From: a virus
Virus record (IMG/VR): IMGVR_UViG_3300020204_000070
Location: 1 to 61,271 of that record
Reading direction: 5' to 3' (one strand)
DNA: 61,271 nucleotides
The notes beneath the pieces are model-generated. The model was not told the origin of the DNA. It did no database searches and worked only from the letters and a program-made list of their open reading frames with translations. Made by a program: the position numbers and the translations under genes. Below, in pieces: positions 8,242 to 15,477 of this stretch; position 1 is the stretch's first letter, and the number at the start of each line of letters is the position of its first letter.

Positions 8242-9231
8242 ATGGTAAAGAAAAAGTATGATTTAACAGAAGACAGAACACATTTTAAACCGTTTTCGTA
8301 TCCATGGGCATATGAAGCATGGTTAAAACACGAACAGGCACACTGGTTGCACTCAGAAGTTCCTATGCTAGAAGATGTGAAAGATTGGAAAAATAAATTA
8401 AACAAGGAAGAAAAACAATTTCTTACACATATCTTCCGATTCTTTACTCAAGGCGATATAGACGTTGCTGGTGGCTATGTAAAAAATTATTTACCATATT
8501 TTCCACAGCCAGAGGTTCGTATGATGCTTCTTGGCTTTGCTGCAAGAGAAGCACTTCACGTTGCTGCTTATTCTCATTTAATTGAAACACTGGGTTTGCC
8601 AGAAACAATGTACAATCAATTTATGGAATATGATGCGATGAGACAAAAGCACGACTATGTGTTAGACATCTCTGGTAAAAACACAACAAAAGAAAATACA
8701 GCCACACACATTGCCGTATTTTCTGCGTTTACTGAAGGTATGCAATTGTTTAGCTCATTTATTATGTTACTTAATTTTCCACGCCATGGCAAAATGAAAG
8801 GTATGGGACAAATTGTCACCTGGTCGATAGTGGATGAAACCATGCACACCGAATCTATGATTAAACTATTTAAAACTTATATCAGTGAAAATCCAGAAAT
8901 ATGGAACGATACGCTTAAAGCTCAAATCTATACAATAGCAACAAGAATGGTAGAATTAGAAGAAAAATTTATTGATCTAGCGTTTGAGATGGGAGCAATG
9001 GAAGATCTAACAGCAGAGGATGTAAAACAATACATTAGGTACATAGCTGATCGTAGATTAATTTCAATGGGTATGAAAGGTATTTTTAAAGCTAAGAAAA
9101 ATCCGTTACCTTGGGTAGAAGAAATGATTAATGCACCAACTCATACAAACTTTTTTGAGAATCGGGCTACAGATTACGCTAAAGGTGCATTATCTGGTAA
9201 TTGGGAAGATGTTTGGGGTAAAGCAGCTTAA
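8242..9231 (+). CDS. nrdB: Ribonucleoside-diphosphate reductase beta subunit (NrdB)
   Basis: 329 residues of the ferritin-like radical-generating subunit. The di-iron site is recognisable: the acidic region TQGDIDVAGGY, E103 and H106 (REALHVAAY), the Glu in AFTEGMQL, and the ETMH motif in IVDETMHTE. Y110, four residues after H106, is at the tyrosyl-radical position. The C-terminal tail, which in this family docks into NrdA, is short here. After the TAA the same frame stays open for 25 more codons (see 9232-9309). Confidence 0.95.
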   Translation: MVKKKYDLTEDRTHFKPFSYPWAYEAWLKHEQAHWLHSEVPMLEDVKDWKNKLNKEEKQFLTHIFRFFTQGDIDVAGGYVKNYLPYFPQPEVRMMLLGFAAREALHVAAYSHLIETLGLPETMYNQFMEYDAMRQKHDYVLDISGKNTTKENTATHIAVFSAFTEGMQLFSSFIMLLNFPRHGKMKGMGQIVTWSIVDETMHTESMIKLFKTYISENPEIWNDTLKAQIYTIATRMVELEEKFIDLAFEMGAMEDLTAEDVKQYIRYIADRRLISMGMKGIFKAKKNPLPWVEEMINAPTHTNFFENRATDYAKGALSGNWEDVWGKAA

Positions 9232-9309
9232 TGGAGTAAAAATGCAGAACAAAAAGATTGGTTAGTTCAACAAATGAGCCTCGATTTCACTAAGGAGTTT
9301 GTTAGTTAA
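9232..9309 (+). pseudogene. In-frame open tail after the nrdB stop, possible lost C-terminus or micro-gene remnant
   Basis: Directly after the nrdB TAA the same frame codes WSKNAEQKDWLVQQMSLDFT and a few more residues, ending at TAA 9307-9309. Composition is protein-like (helical, charged, no rare codons), but there is no usable start: the only in-frame ATG would leave 11 residues. It may be a former NrdB C-terminal tail cut off by a nonsense change, a stop-codon readthrough product, or a decayed micro-gene. Other frames here hold only very short reading frames. Confidence 0.35.
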
Positions 9310-9335
9310 GGACTACATATTAGGTAGGATGTAAT

Positions 9336-9560
9336 ATGAAGATAGTTCCAGTTAATAACATAATAATTATTCAAGACTTACTTGATACAAAAGCTAGAAA
9401 AGAAAAAGAGTTGTTTTTTTACAGTGAGGAGCTTAAAAAGCTACAAGAAAAAATGAAATGGCTTAGGGCTGAAATAAAACTTACAGAAGAAATTATTATT
9501 ATGATCGAGCATGAAAAAATTATCAACATTAAAGATATGATTAAAAAAGGAGAAGAATGA
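9336..9560 (+). CDS. Small coiled-coil protein, 74 aa
   Basis: After a short hydrophobic start (VPVNNIIIIQDLL) the protein is a continuous charged helix with heptad pattern (KEKELFFYSEELKKLQEKMK onward), ending KKGEE. Family not recognised. Its stop overlaps the start of the Bax inhibitor-like gene by 4 bases (ATGA), so it is the first gene of that coupled set. Confidence 0.5.
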   Translation: MKIVPVNNIIIIQDLLDTKARKEKELFFYSEELKKLQEKMKWLRAEIKLTEEIIIMIEHEKIINIKDMIKKGEE

Positions 9561-10228
9561 ATACTACTTTGACAGCCACAGAGGCACTTAATACAGCAGT
9601 AGCAGGAGTATTAGGACGTATGATGATAGGCGTATTTGCAACAATGGTCGCAGCCGGACTTTTATCAGCTTCAGGACTTGTGCCGGTTCTGTTCTCGGGC
9701 GTGGTGGGTTGGATTATAGTTTTTTTACCATTAGTAATGAGTCTAGGGTTAATGTGGAAAGGTGAAAGTTTATCAACAGAAGGAATTAAACTTTGGTACT
9801 TTGCGTTTGCAGCAGCAATGGGATTAAGTTTAAGTCTACTATTTTATATTTTTACTTCTGCTTCCATAGTAATGGCTTTGCTTGGAACTACGGTTAGTTT
9901 TGGTGCTCTAGCTGCTTGGGGTTACTTTACTAAACGTGATATTTCAGGCTGGGGTTCTTTTTTATTTGCGGGGGTAATTGGATTAATTGCTGCTGGACTT
10001 TTAAACATTTGGTTAGAATCTTCTGCTCTACAAATGACGCTAAACGTGCTTACAATCGTCATATTCCTTGGTTTAACAGCCTATGACATGAATCGCATTC
10101 GGGATATGTTTTGGTCGGCTTCTAGCGCCGAAATTGAAAGGATGCAGTGGTTCGGAGCACTTTCTCTTTACATTAATTTTATTAATATTTTTGTAAGTAT
10201 ACTTCAATTGTTCGGTAATAAAGAATAA
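9557..10228 (+). CDS. Bax inhibitor-1/YccA-family membrane protein
   Basis: 223 residues with about seven hydrophobic segments spread over residues 15-220. The family C-terminal signature is visible in FLGLTAYDMNRIRDM, before the last membrane helix. Bacterial members such as YccA interact with the membrane protease FtsH and modulate its activity; some BI-1 proteins act as cation or proton leak channels. In a phage it might protect phage proteins from FtsH or alter membrane ion balance, which is inference. It overlaps the previous gene by 4 bases and shares its last base with the iscU start (TAATG). Confidence 0.8.
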   Translation: MNTTLTATEALNTAVAGVLGRMMIGVFATMVAAGLLSASGLVPVLFSGVVGWIIVFLPLVMSLGLMWKGESLSTEGIKLWYFAFAAAMGLSLSLLFYIFTSASIVMALLGTTVSFGALAAWGYFTKRDISGWGSFLFAGVIGLIAAGLLNIWLESSALQMTLNVLTIVIFLGLTAYDMNRIRDMFWSASSAEIERMQWFGALSLYINFINIFVSILQLFGNKE

Positions 10229-10638
10229 TGGCTTACTCAGACAAAGTTATCGATCATTACGAGAACCCTCGCAATGTAGGTTCTTTTAATAAAAATGATT
10301 CTGATGTTGGTACTGGCATGGTTGGAGCACCTGCTTGTGGTGATGTAATGAAGTTACAAATAAAAGTAAATGAAGATGGAATTATTACTGACGCACGATT
10401 TAAAACATATGGGTGTGGTTCGGCGATAGCGTCTAGTTCATTGGTCACGGAGTGGGTCAAGGGTAAGACGCTTAAAGAAGCAGGAGAGATTAAAAATACT
10501 GATATCGCCAACTCGTTATCGCTTCCGCCCGTTAAGATACACTGCTCCATATTGGCAGAGGATGCGATTAAGGCTGCTATAGCTGATTATAAGGATAAGT
10601 ATGTTAAATATAACTCAGAGTGCGCATGCACAAATTAA
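10228..10638 (+). CDS. iscU: Fe-S cluster assembly scaffold IscU
   Basis: 136 residues with a normal IscU opening ([20 protein letters not shown]). The three cluster ligands sit at the same positions as in E. coli: C37 (PACGD), C63 (YGCGS) and C106 (IHCS), with Asp39 also kept. The HscA-recognition motif LPPVK precedes C106. It builds [2Fe-2S] clusters from sulfur delivered by a host cysteine desulfurase. No IscS, HscA or ferredoxin lies nearby, so it must use host partners. The last 13 codons overlap the next gene and add an extra Cys pair (SECACTN). Confidence 0.92.
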   Translation: MAYSDKVIDHYENPRNVGSFNKNDSDVGTGMVGAPACGDVMKLQIKVNEDGIITDARFKTYGCGSAIASSSLVTEWVKGKTLKEAGEIKNTDIANSLSLPPVKIHCSILAEDAIKAAIADYKDKYVKYNSECACTN

Positions 10639-10909
10639 TTCTATCCTTTCTGATGATAATTCAAAATATGTAAGGGCTTTTGTGAAAGGAGGTGGTTGTA
10701 GTGGATTTCAGTATGGTTTTACACTTGAAGATGATAAAAATGAAGATGATTTTGTAATTGAAAACTTGTTAGTCGATTCCATGAGCATGCAGTATTTTGA
10801 TGGTGCTACTATTGATTATAAAACAGATAAGCTTCAAGGCTCTTCTTTTGTAATTTCTAATCCAAACGCAAAAACTACTTGTGGTTGTGGTTCTTCTTTT
10901 GCTACCTAG
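10601..10909 (+). CDS. A-type Fe-S carrier protein (IscA/ErpA/HesB-like)
   Basis: 102 residues, full length. The three conserved Cys are present: C33 in [11 protein letters not shown], and C94 and C96 in [10 protein letters not shown] at the C-terminus. These proteins take clusters from IscU and pass them to target apo-enzymes. The gene overlaps iscU by 38 bases, so the phage carries a scaffold-carrier pair made as one unit. Which A-type subgroup it belongs to cannot be decided by eye. Confidence 0.9.
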   Translation: MLNITQSAHAQINSILSDDNSKYVRAFVKGGGCSGFQYGFTLEDDKNEDDFVIENLLVDSMSMQYFDGATIDYKTDKLQGSSFVISNPNAKTTCGCGSSFAT

Positions 10910-10933
10910 ATTCAAGATACAAATGAATAAAAC

Positions 10934-11653
10934 ATGCTTGAGATTATCTATCTTTTAGTGTCTACCCACATTACTATAGTGTGTGTAACACTTTATTTAC
11001 ATAGAGGACAGGCACACAGAGGATTTTTATTTCATCCTCTTATAGAGCATTTTATGAGGTTTTGGCTATGGTTTACAACCGGTATGGTAACAAAGGAGTG
11101 GGTAGCTGTTCACAGAAAACATCATAGGTTTTGTGAACAGCCTGGAGACCCTCACTCACCTCATATTCACGGAATTTGGAAAGTACTTTTTTCGGGAGCT
11201 TTTTTATATGCAGATGCCACCAATGATAAAAAGATGGTTCAGTCTTATGGTATTGGTACTCCAGATGATTGGATCGAAAGAAATATATACACAAAATACT
11301 CGCTACTAGGAGTAATGATTTTACTCATTATTAATACTTTATTATTTCATGGGTGGGGTATAGTTATTTGGTTAATACAAATGGCCTGGATTCCATTTTG
11401 GGCTGCTGGGGTAGTAAATGGTGTAGGTCATTTTGTGGGATATAGAAATCATTCTACAAAAGATAAGTCTAAAAATATTATACCTTTTGGGTTTATAATT
11501 GGTGGTGAAGAACTTCACAACAATCACCATCAATCTCCAGGTTCTCCAAAACTTAGCAATAAGTGGTGGGAATTTGATGCTGGATGGATGTGGTATAAAT
11601 TCTTTAATAAATTTGGATTGATAAAACTTAATAATGAAACAAAAATTTATTGA
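10934..11653 (+). CDS. Membrane fatty-acid (acyl-CoA/acyl-lipid) desaturase
   Basis: 239 residues with all three histidine boxes of the di-iron desaturases: H23RGQAH28, H60RKHH64 and HNNHH near residue 197. Four hydrophobic stretches surround them (residues about 3-22, 40-55, 118-135 and 140-155), as in delta-9 desaturases. It introduces a double bond into acyl chains and so changes host membrane fluidity. It needs iron, oxygen and host electron donors. It overlaps the dCMP deaminase gene by 20 bases. Intact boxes and normal length argue for activity. Confidence 0.88.
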   Translation: MLEIIYLLVSTHITIVCVTLYLHRGQAHRGFLFHPLIEHFMRFWLWFTTGMVTKEWVAVHRKHHRFCEQPGDPHSPHIHGIWKVLFSGAFLYADATNDKKMVQSYGIGTPDDWIERNIYTKYSLLGVMILLIINTLLFHGWGIVIWLIQMAWIPFWAAGVVNGVGHFVGYRNHSTKDKSKNIIPFGFIIGGEELHNNHHQSPGSPKLSNKWWEFDAGWMWYKFFNKFGLIKLNNETKIY

Positions 11654-12131
11654 TGCTCATATGAAAGTAGCTGAAGTATATGCTCAGCTATCTCACGCAG
11701 TAAGATTAAAAGTAGGTGCTATTGTTGTAAAAGATAATAGAGTAATAAGTATCGGCTATAATGGAACTCCTGCTGGTTGGGATAATTGCTGTGAGGAGTA
11801 TGAGTTTATAATGGAAGGGCCAGATACAGATTATCAAACAATGGTTGACGGGGGTTATACTTTTGGTGCTGATAGGGATACTGTAGGTTATGTTAAGTCA
11901 ACTACAAAGCCAGAAGTTATTCACGCTGAGTCCAACGCTATAGCTAAATTAGCCAAGAATCACGAATCGGGTGATCAGGCAACAATGTTTATTACACACG
12001 CTCCCTGTATCGAATGTGCTAAGTTAATTTTTACGGCAGGTATTAAATCTGTTTTTTATAGAAACACTTATAGAGATAAAAGTGGTATAGAGTTTCTTAA
12101 AAAATGTAACGTAGAGGTAAACCAAGTATAA
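11634..12131 (+). CDS. cd: dCMP deaminase (T4 Cd-like)
   Basis: 165 residues with the zinc-dependent deaminase motifs HAES (VIHAESNAI) and PCIEC (HAPCIECAK). An insert with two Cys (GWDNCCEEY) lies between, as in other dCMP deaminases. It turns dCMP into dUMP for dTTP supply and fits the phage ribonucleotide reductase. The extension EFIMEGPDTDYQTMVDGGY after the Cys pair is typical of phage members. The stop overlaps the next start (TAATG). Confidence 0.92.
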   Translation: MKQKFIDAHMKVAEVYAQLSHAVRLKVGAIVVKDNRVISIGYNGTPAGWDNCCEEYEFIMEGPDTDYQTMVDGGYTFGADRDTVGYVKSTTKPEVIHAESNAIAKLAKNHESGDQATMFITHAPCIECAKLIFTAGIKSVFYRNTYRDKSGIEFLKKCNVEVNQV

Positions 12132-12283
12132 TGCAAAAACAGTTTACATGCGCAAGTTGTGATGGTGAATTTAAAATTAAACACTCAATGGACGATTCAT
12201 ATTATGAAGTTAACTTCTGTCCTTTCTGTGGAGCTGAGATAGAAGAAGAAGAAGACGATGACGAAGATGAGTACGACGAATGA
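12131..12283 (+). CDS. Zinc-ribbon micro-protein with acidic tail, 50 aa
   Basis: Two knuckles, CASC (residues 7-10) and CPFC (residues 30-33), make a plausible four-Cys zinc ribbon. The C-terminus is almost all Glu/Asp (about 15 acidic residues). It is translationally coupled to dCMP deaminase by the TAATG overlap, and its tail overlaps the next gene. Small zinc ribbons of this kind are common in T4-like phages. The acidic tail could mimic DNA or contact a basic protein, which is speculative. Confidence 0.6.
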   Translation: MQKQFTCASCDGEFKIKHSMDDSYYEVNFCPFCGAEIEEEEDDDEDEYDE

Positions 12284-12689
12284 AGAATGTTTTTGGACGT
12301 TCGCTGGAAATGAAGTAAAAGAAATTCCTGAGGGAGCTTATGGTTTTGTTTATATCATAACAAACCTTATCAACGGTAAAAGATACATAGGAAAAAAGTT
12401 CTTTTACACATCAAAAAGAAAACAAGTTAATAAAGTTCGTAAGCGCTATAAGGTAGAAAGCGATTGGAGAGAGTATTGGAGCTCTTCGGACGAACTTAAG
12501 GCTGATATAGAAAAATTAGGAAAAGAAAACTTTTATAGAGAAATCATACATTTCTGTGACTCTAAAGGTGTTACTAATTATTTAGAGGCTAAAGAACAAT
12601 TTCAAAGAGCTGTTTTAGAAAATAAGGAACAGTGGTATAATACTTGGATTATGGTCAGGGTCAGTAGAAGCCACTTAAACAAACTTTAA
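12267..12689 (+). CDS. Free-standing GIY-YIG nuclease-like protein
   Basis: The GIY-YIG core is visible as YGFVYIITN followed by KRYIGKKFF. A basic stretch (KRKQVNKVRKRYKVESDWRE) follows, then the later Glu motif YLEAKEQF and the Asn in WYNTWI. I know this protein from T4-like marine phages, where it is often called Seg-like. It lacks any extra DNA-binding domain, so it may be a small resident nuclease rather than a homing enzyme. I prefer the ATG at 12267 over 12258 because MSTTNEE is a more natural start; both are possible. It overlaps its neighbours on both sides. Confidence 0.75.
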   Translation: MSTTNEECFWTFAGNEVKEIPEGAYGFVYIITNLINGKRYIGKKFFYTSKRKQVNKVRKRYKVESDWREYWSSSDELKADIEKLGKENFYREIIHFCDSKGVTNYLEAKEQFQRAVLENKEQWYNTWIMVRVSRSHLNKL

Positions 12690-13564
12690 TGTTTTTTGTT
12701 TTTCTTTTATCCTTTTCTGCAATACTGCTTTCAGCAGTAGCTGCCTACTATTCTATAGTGGGTTTAGTTGCTATCTTTCCTACAGCTGCCTGGCCAATTA
12801 TAATAATGGGTATCAGTTTAGAATTTTCTAAACTTGTTTGTGCTTCTTGGCTTTATAGAAACTGGAAAACCTCTGCTCTGTCTATGAAGTATTATTTTAT
12901 GACAGCAGTTGTTATCCTATCGTTCATAACCTCAATGGGAATCTTTGGTTTCTTATCGAAAGCTCATTTAGATCAAACTACTATTGGTTCAGATTCTTCT
13001 ATTGAACTTAAAATAATTGAAGATGAAATACTTGGTGAAAAGAAAAGGATAGAAAATGCTCAAAGATCTCTTACTGCTCTCGATCGACTGGTTGATCAAA
13101 GTGATGTTGACGCCGCTATTAAGATACGCAATTCGCAAGCAGGGGAACGTAAGCGACTGGTTTCTGAAATTAGTTCTGCGAATACAGCTCTTAAGGATCT
13201 CAATACTAAAGCAAGTCCGCTTAGAAAAGAATCAAAACGAATTGCTGCTGAAGTTGGACCTATCAAGTATATCGCTGATCTTATCTACAGAGAATCGACT
13301 GAAAGCACACTTGAAGCTACTGTTAGAGCGGTAATTATTTTAATAGTTATAGTGTTTGATCCACTAGCGATTATTCTTCTTGTTGCAGCTAATAGGGAAT
13401 ATAAATTACTGCCTATAAAAAATACTTTCGAAGAAAAAAGAACTAAAAAAATTATAGAAGATTATTCTCGTAATCGAGATAATAAAAAAGTAACTTTAGA
13501 CAAAAGCAAGATCTATGAAATACCTTCAGACATCTTAGAAAAAGTATTTAAACGTAAAAAGTAA
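12689..13564 (+). CDS. Membrane protein with central coiled coil, 291 aa
   Basis: Three or four hydrophobic segments open the protein (FVFLLSFSAILLSAVAAYYS, IFPTAAWPIIIMGI, MTAVVILSFITSMGIFGFL). A periplasmic-sized coiled-coil region follows at about residues 95-195, then another membrane segment (AVIILIVIVFDPLAIILLVA) and a basic cytoplasmic tail. I recognise it as a conserved protein of T4-like phages of aquatic bacteria, function unknown. It is coupled to the GIY-YIG gene by a one-base overlap. The next gene has its own promoter. Confidence 0.65.
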   Translation: MFFVFLLSFSAILLSAVAAYYSIVGLVAIFPTAAWPIIIMGISLEFSKLVCASWLYRNWKTSALSMKYYFMTAVVILSFITSMGIFGFLSKAHLDQTTIGSDSSIELKIIEDEILGEKKRIENAQRSLTALDRLVDQSDVDAAIKIRNSQAGERKRLVSEISSANTALKDLNTKASPLRKESKRIAAEVGPIKYIADLIYRESTESTLEATVRAVIILIVIVFDPLAIILLVAANREYKLLPIKNTFEEKRTKKIIEDYSRNRDNKKVTLDKSKIYEIPSDILEKVFKRKK

Positions 13565-13567
13565 CAG

Positions 13568-13595
13568 TTGATTTTTATTTTTATTTTAGTATAAT
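13568..13595 (+). promoter_or_regulatory. sigma70-type promoter for rnh
   Basis: TTGATT (13568-13573), a 16-bp spacer, perfect TATAAT (13590-13595). The expected start is near 13602, leaving about 20 bases of leader with AAGGAAATAAA as ribosome site before the TTG start of RNase H. Confidence 0.6.
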
Positions 13596-13621
13596 CGGGT
13601 AGTCTAACTTAAGGAAATAAA

Positions 13622-14506
13622 TTGATCATTGTAGATTACTCTCAGACCATTATTTCAAATTTAATGGCTGAGTTAAACGGTCAAAAAGATGTAGACTTAG
13701 AAGTAGATCTTCTAAGACACATGGTTATAAATACGATTAGAAGCCACTATACGAAGTTTAAAGATGAGTATGGTGAGTTGGTTATTGCCTGCGATAGTAA
13801 AAAATATTGGCGTAAAGAATATTTCCCTTATTACAAAGCTAACCGAAAAAAGCTTAGGGAAGAGTCTGGATATAATTGGAACTTAATTTTTGATACTATT
13901 AATTTACTTAAACAAGAACTTAAAGATCACTTTCCATATAAGGTAGTAGAGATTCTCGATGCAGAAGCAGATGATATTATTGCTTCGCTCTGTAAGTGGT
14001 CTCAGGATAACGACTTACAACTTAGGGGTTTAATTTGGGAACCTAAACCAGTTTTAATTATTTCAGGCGACCACGATTTTCTTCAACTACAAAAGTACGA
14101 AAACGTCAGTCAATATTCTCCAATACAAAAAAAGTTTGTTAAGGCAACTAAAAAATCCTCTGAGATAGTTTTAGAACATATTCTTAAAGGGGACAAAGGC
14201 GATGGTATTCCAAACGTACTAACATCAGACGACTCAATTGTAAATGGAATAAGACAAAAACCTCTGTCATCTAAAAAACTATCTGAGTGGGTTGGTGATC
14301 CAATCTCTATGCCTCGGGATGATAATTTTATTAGAAATTTTCAACGAAATAAAACTCTTGTAGACTTATCACAAATACCTTCAAACGTTGAAAACGAAAT
14401 ACTAAATACATTTACAAACCTAGAATTAAAAGACAAATCTTTACTTCTGGATTATTTTATTAGCCATAAAATGAAAAATATGATTGATTTATTAGAGGAA
14501 TTTTAA
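13622..14506 (+). CDS. rnh: RNase H / 5'-3' exonuclease, T4 Rnh-like
   Basis: 294 residues of the FEN-type family. Metal-binding acidic motifs are visible: IIVDYSQ at the start, CDSKKYWRKEYFPYYKANR, AEADDIIAS, SGDHDF, and the helix-hairpin-helix region GDKGDGIPN. It removes RNA primers from Okazaki fragments. It starts with TTG, since no ATG precedes the conserved first Asp motif. Its own promoter and a strong AAGGAA site lie just upstream. In T4 it heads the rnh-dsbA-33-59-32 cluster, and the same order follows here. Confidence 0.93.
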   Translation: MIIVDYSQTIISNLMAELNGQKDVDLEVDLLRHMVINTIRSHYTKFKDEYGELVIACDSKKYWRKEYFPYYKANRKKLREESGYNWNLIFDTINLLKQELKDHFPYKVVEILDAEADDIIASLCKWSQDNDLQLRGLIWEPKPVLIISGDHDFLQLQKYENVSQYSPIQKKFVKATKKSSEIVLEHILKGDKGDGIPNVLTSDDSIVNGIRQKPLSSKKLSEWVGDPISMPRDDNFIRNFQRNKTLVDLSQIPSNVENEILNTFTNLELKDKSLLLDYFISHKMKNMIDLLEEF

Positions 14507-15016
14507 ATGTCCCAATATCTTGTTTCTGAAGTCTTTAGTATGGTTGAGAAAGCAAAAAGTAAAGATGAAAAGGTTGCTATTTTAAGAAAGAATAATTTTC
14601 TAGCACTTATTGCGCTTTTACAGCTTTGTTATCATCCCGGTAAAAAATTACTACTTCCAGAAGGTACTCCTCCTTACAAAAAAGAAGAAGACAAACCTAT
14701 TGGATATCATCAAACGACTCTTACTTTAGAGTTAAAGCGTTTTTATATCTGGATTGATCCTAACGTAAATGTTCCTCGCTTAAAAAAAGAAGCCCTTTTT
14801 ATAGAGATGCTAGAGGGCCTTCACTATACCGAAGCAGATGCACTTTGTGCTGCTAAGGATTCGAGACTAACGTCAATCTATCCTTCCCTTACAGAAGATC
14901 TAATTAGAGAAGCACTCCCTGATATCCTTCCTCCTAAAGTTGAAATAAAGGAGGAGCCTAAACCAAAAAAGTCTTCTTCCAAAAAGTCAAAAGTTACTAC
15001 AGAAGCTTCTTTGTAA
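14507..15016 (+). CDS. Conserved T4-like protein (DUF6433-type), likely with frameshifted long form
   Basis: 169 residues. The core (residues about 20-130) has the pattern I know from a conserved T4-like protein: LRKNNFLALIALLQLCYHPG, then KKLLLPEGTPPYKK and LFIEMLEGLHYTEADALCAA. I believe this is DUF6433; function unknown. The C-terminus is a Lys/Ser/Pro tail (KEEPKPKKSSSKKSKVTTE). In that tail a classical -1 slippery heptamer follows an internal Shine-Dalgarno-like run, and the -1 frame stays open well past the stop (14971-15132). It starts one base after the rnh stop. Confidence 0.65.
   Translation: MSQYLVSEVFSMVEKAKSKDEKVAILRKNNFLALIALLQLCYHPGKKLLLPEGTPPYKKEEDKPIGYHQTTLTLELKRFYIWIDPNVNVPRLKKEALFIEMLEGLHYTEADALCAAKDSRLTSIYPSLTEDLIREALPDILPPKVEIKEEPKPKKSSSKKSKVTTEASL
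14948..14971 (+). promoter_or_regulatory. Candidate programmed -1 ribosomal frameshift signal
   Basis: AAGGAGGAG (14948-14956) is a near-perfect internal Shine-Dalgarno sequence. Eight bases later comes A AAA AAG (14965-14971), read in the zero frame as CCA AAA AAG. This is the dnaX type of slippery heptamer, and the spacing is close to the dnaX case. A second weaker C AAA AAG follows at 14980-14986. No strong downstream stem is visible. Confidence 0.5.
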
Positions 15017-15132
15017 AAAAAGAAATTATTGTTGATGAATGGAAAGTAAAAGGAGAAGCTTTAAATAGAATCTCCGATTTTTCTAAAGTAACTTTTACTA
15101 ATAAGTTACGATTGAAAAAATATACAAAGTGA
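14971..15132 (+). CDS. -1 frame extension of the preceding protein, 53 aa, without start codon
   Basis: Reading in the -1 frame from the slippery site gives 53 sense codons up to TGA 15130-15132, including EIIVDEWKVKGEALNRISDF and KVTFTNKLRLKKY. The last 35 residues look like a real compact domain. The frame has no ATG, GTG or TTG start, so frameshifting would be the simplest way to make it. The fused product would be about 208 residues. A one-base assembly error in the A-run is the main alternative. Confidence 0.45.
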   Translation, partial: VFFQKVKSYYRSFFVKKEIIVDEWKVKGEALNRISDFSKVTFTNKLRLKKYTK

Positions 15133-15140
15133 GTTATGAT
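15112..15140 (+). promoter_or_regulatory. sigma70-type promoter upstream of dsbA region
   Basis: TTGAAA (15112-15117), a 17-bp spacer, TATGAT (15135-15140). It overlaps the end of the -1 frame extension. The expected start near 15147 leaves almost no leader for the ATG at 15154, so it may mainly serve dsbA and later genes. Confidence 0.45.
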
Positions 15141-15153
15141 ATAGTTTTACATA

Positions 15154-15474
15154 ATGGGGCATTTCGTGGGACTAATTTATACATCTGTAAAATCCAAGTG
15201 GTCTAGTAAGAAAAAAGTACATCCTTATTCTAAAGTAAAAAGGGACTTTATTACTTCTGTAGCTATTCCTCACATCAAGCCTTTTGTTAGAGAAACTTCT
15301 AATAGCGATATACCAAGTCATTCATCAAATGGATATGCTTGTGGTGCTAGAAAAGAGGATAAGGTTTATACTGGTGACAAAATGATTGGAATTGGTACAT
15401 TGCATAAGTCAAATGCAGTACCTGTTTTTTGTAACGATGAAGCCGTAGCAATGGCTAAGATGAGAAGAGGTTAG
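15154..15474 (+). CDS. Conserved T4-like hypothetical protein, 106 aa
   Basis: The N-terminal half is basic (KSKWSSKKKVHPYSKVKRDF). The C-terminal motif MIGIGTLHKSNAVPVFCN is a signature I have seen at the end of a small protein common in T4-like cyanophages and relatives; its role is not known to me. It stops 3 bases before dsbA. No ribosome site is obvious, and the promoter start lies only a few bases ahead of the ATG. Confidence 0.55.
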   Translation: MGHFVGLIYTSVKSKWSSKKKVHPYSKVKRDFITSVAIPHIKPFVRETSNSDIPSHSSNGYACGARKEDKVYTGDKMIGIGTLHKSNAVPVFCNDEAVAMAKMRRG

Positions 15475-15477
15475 ATT

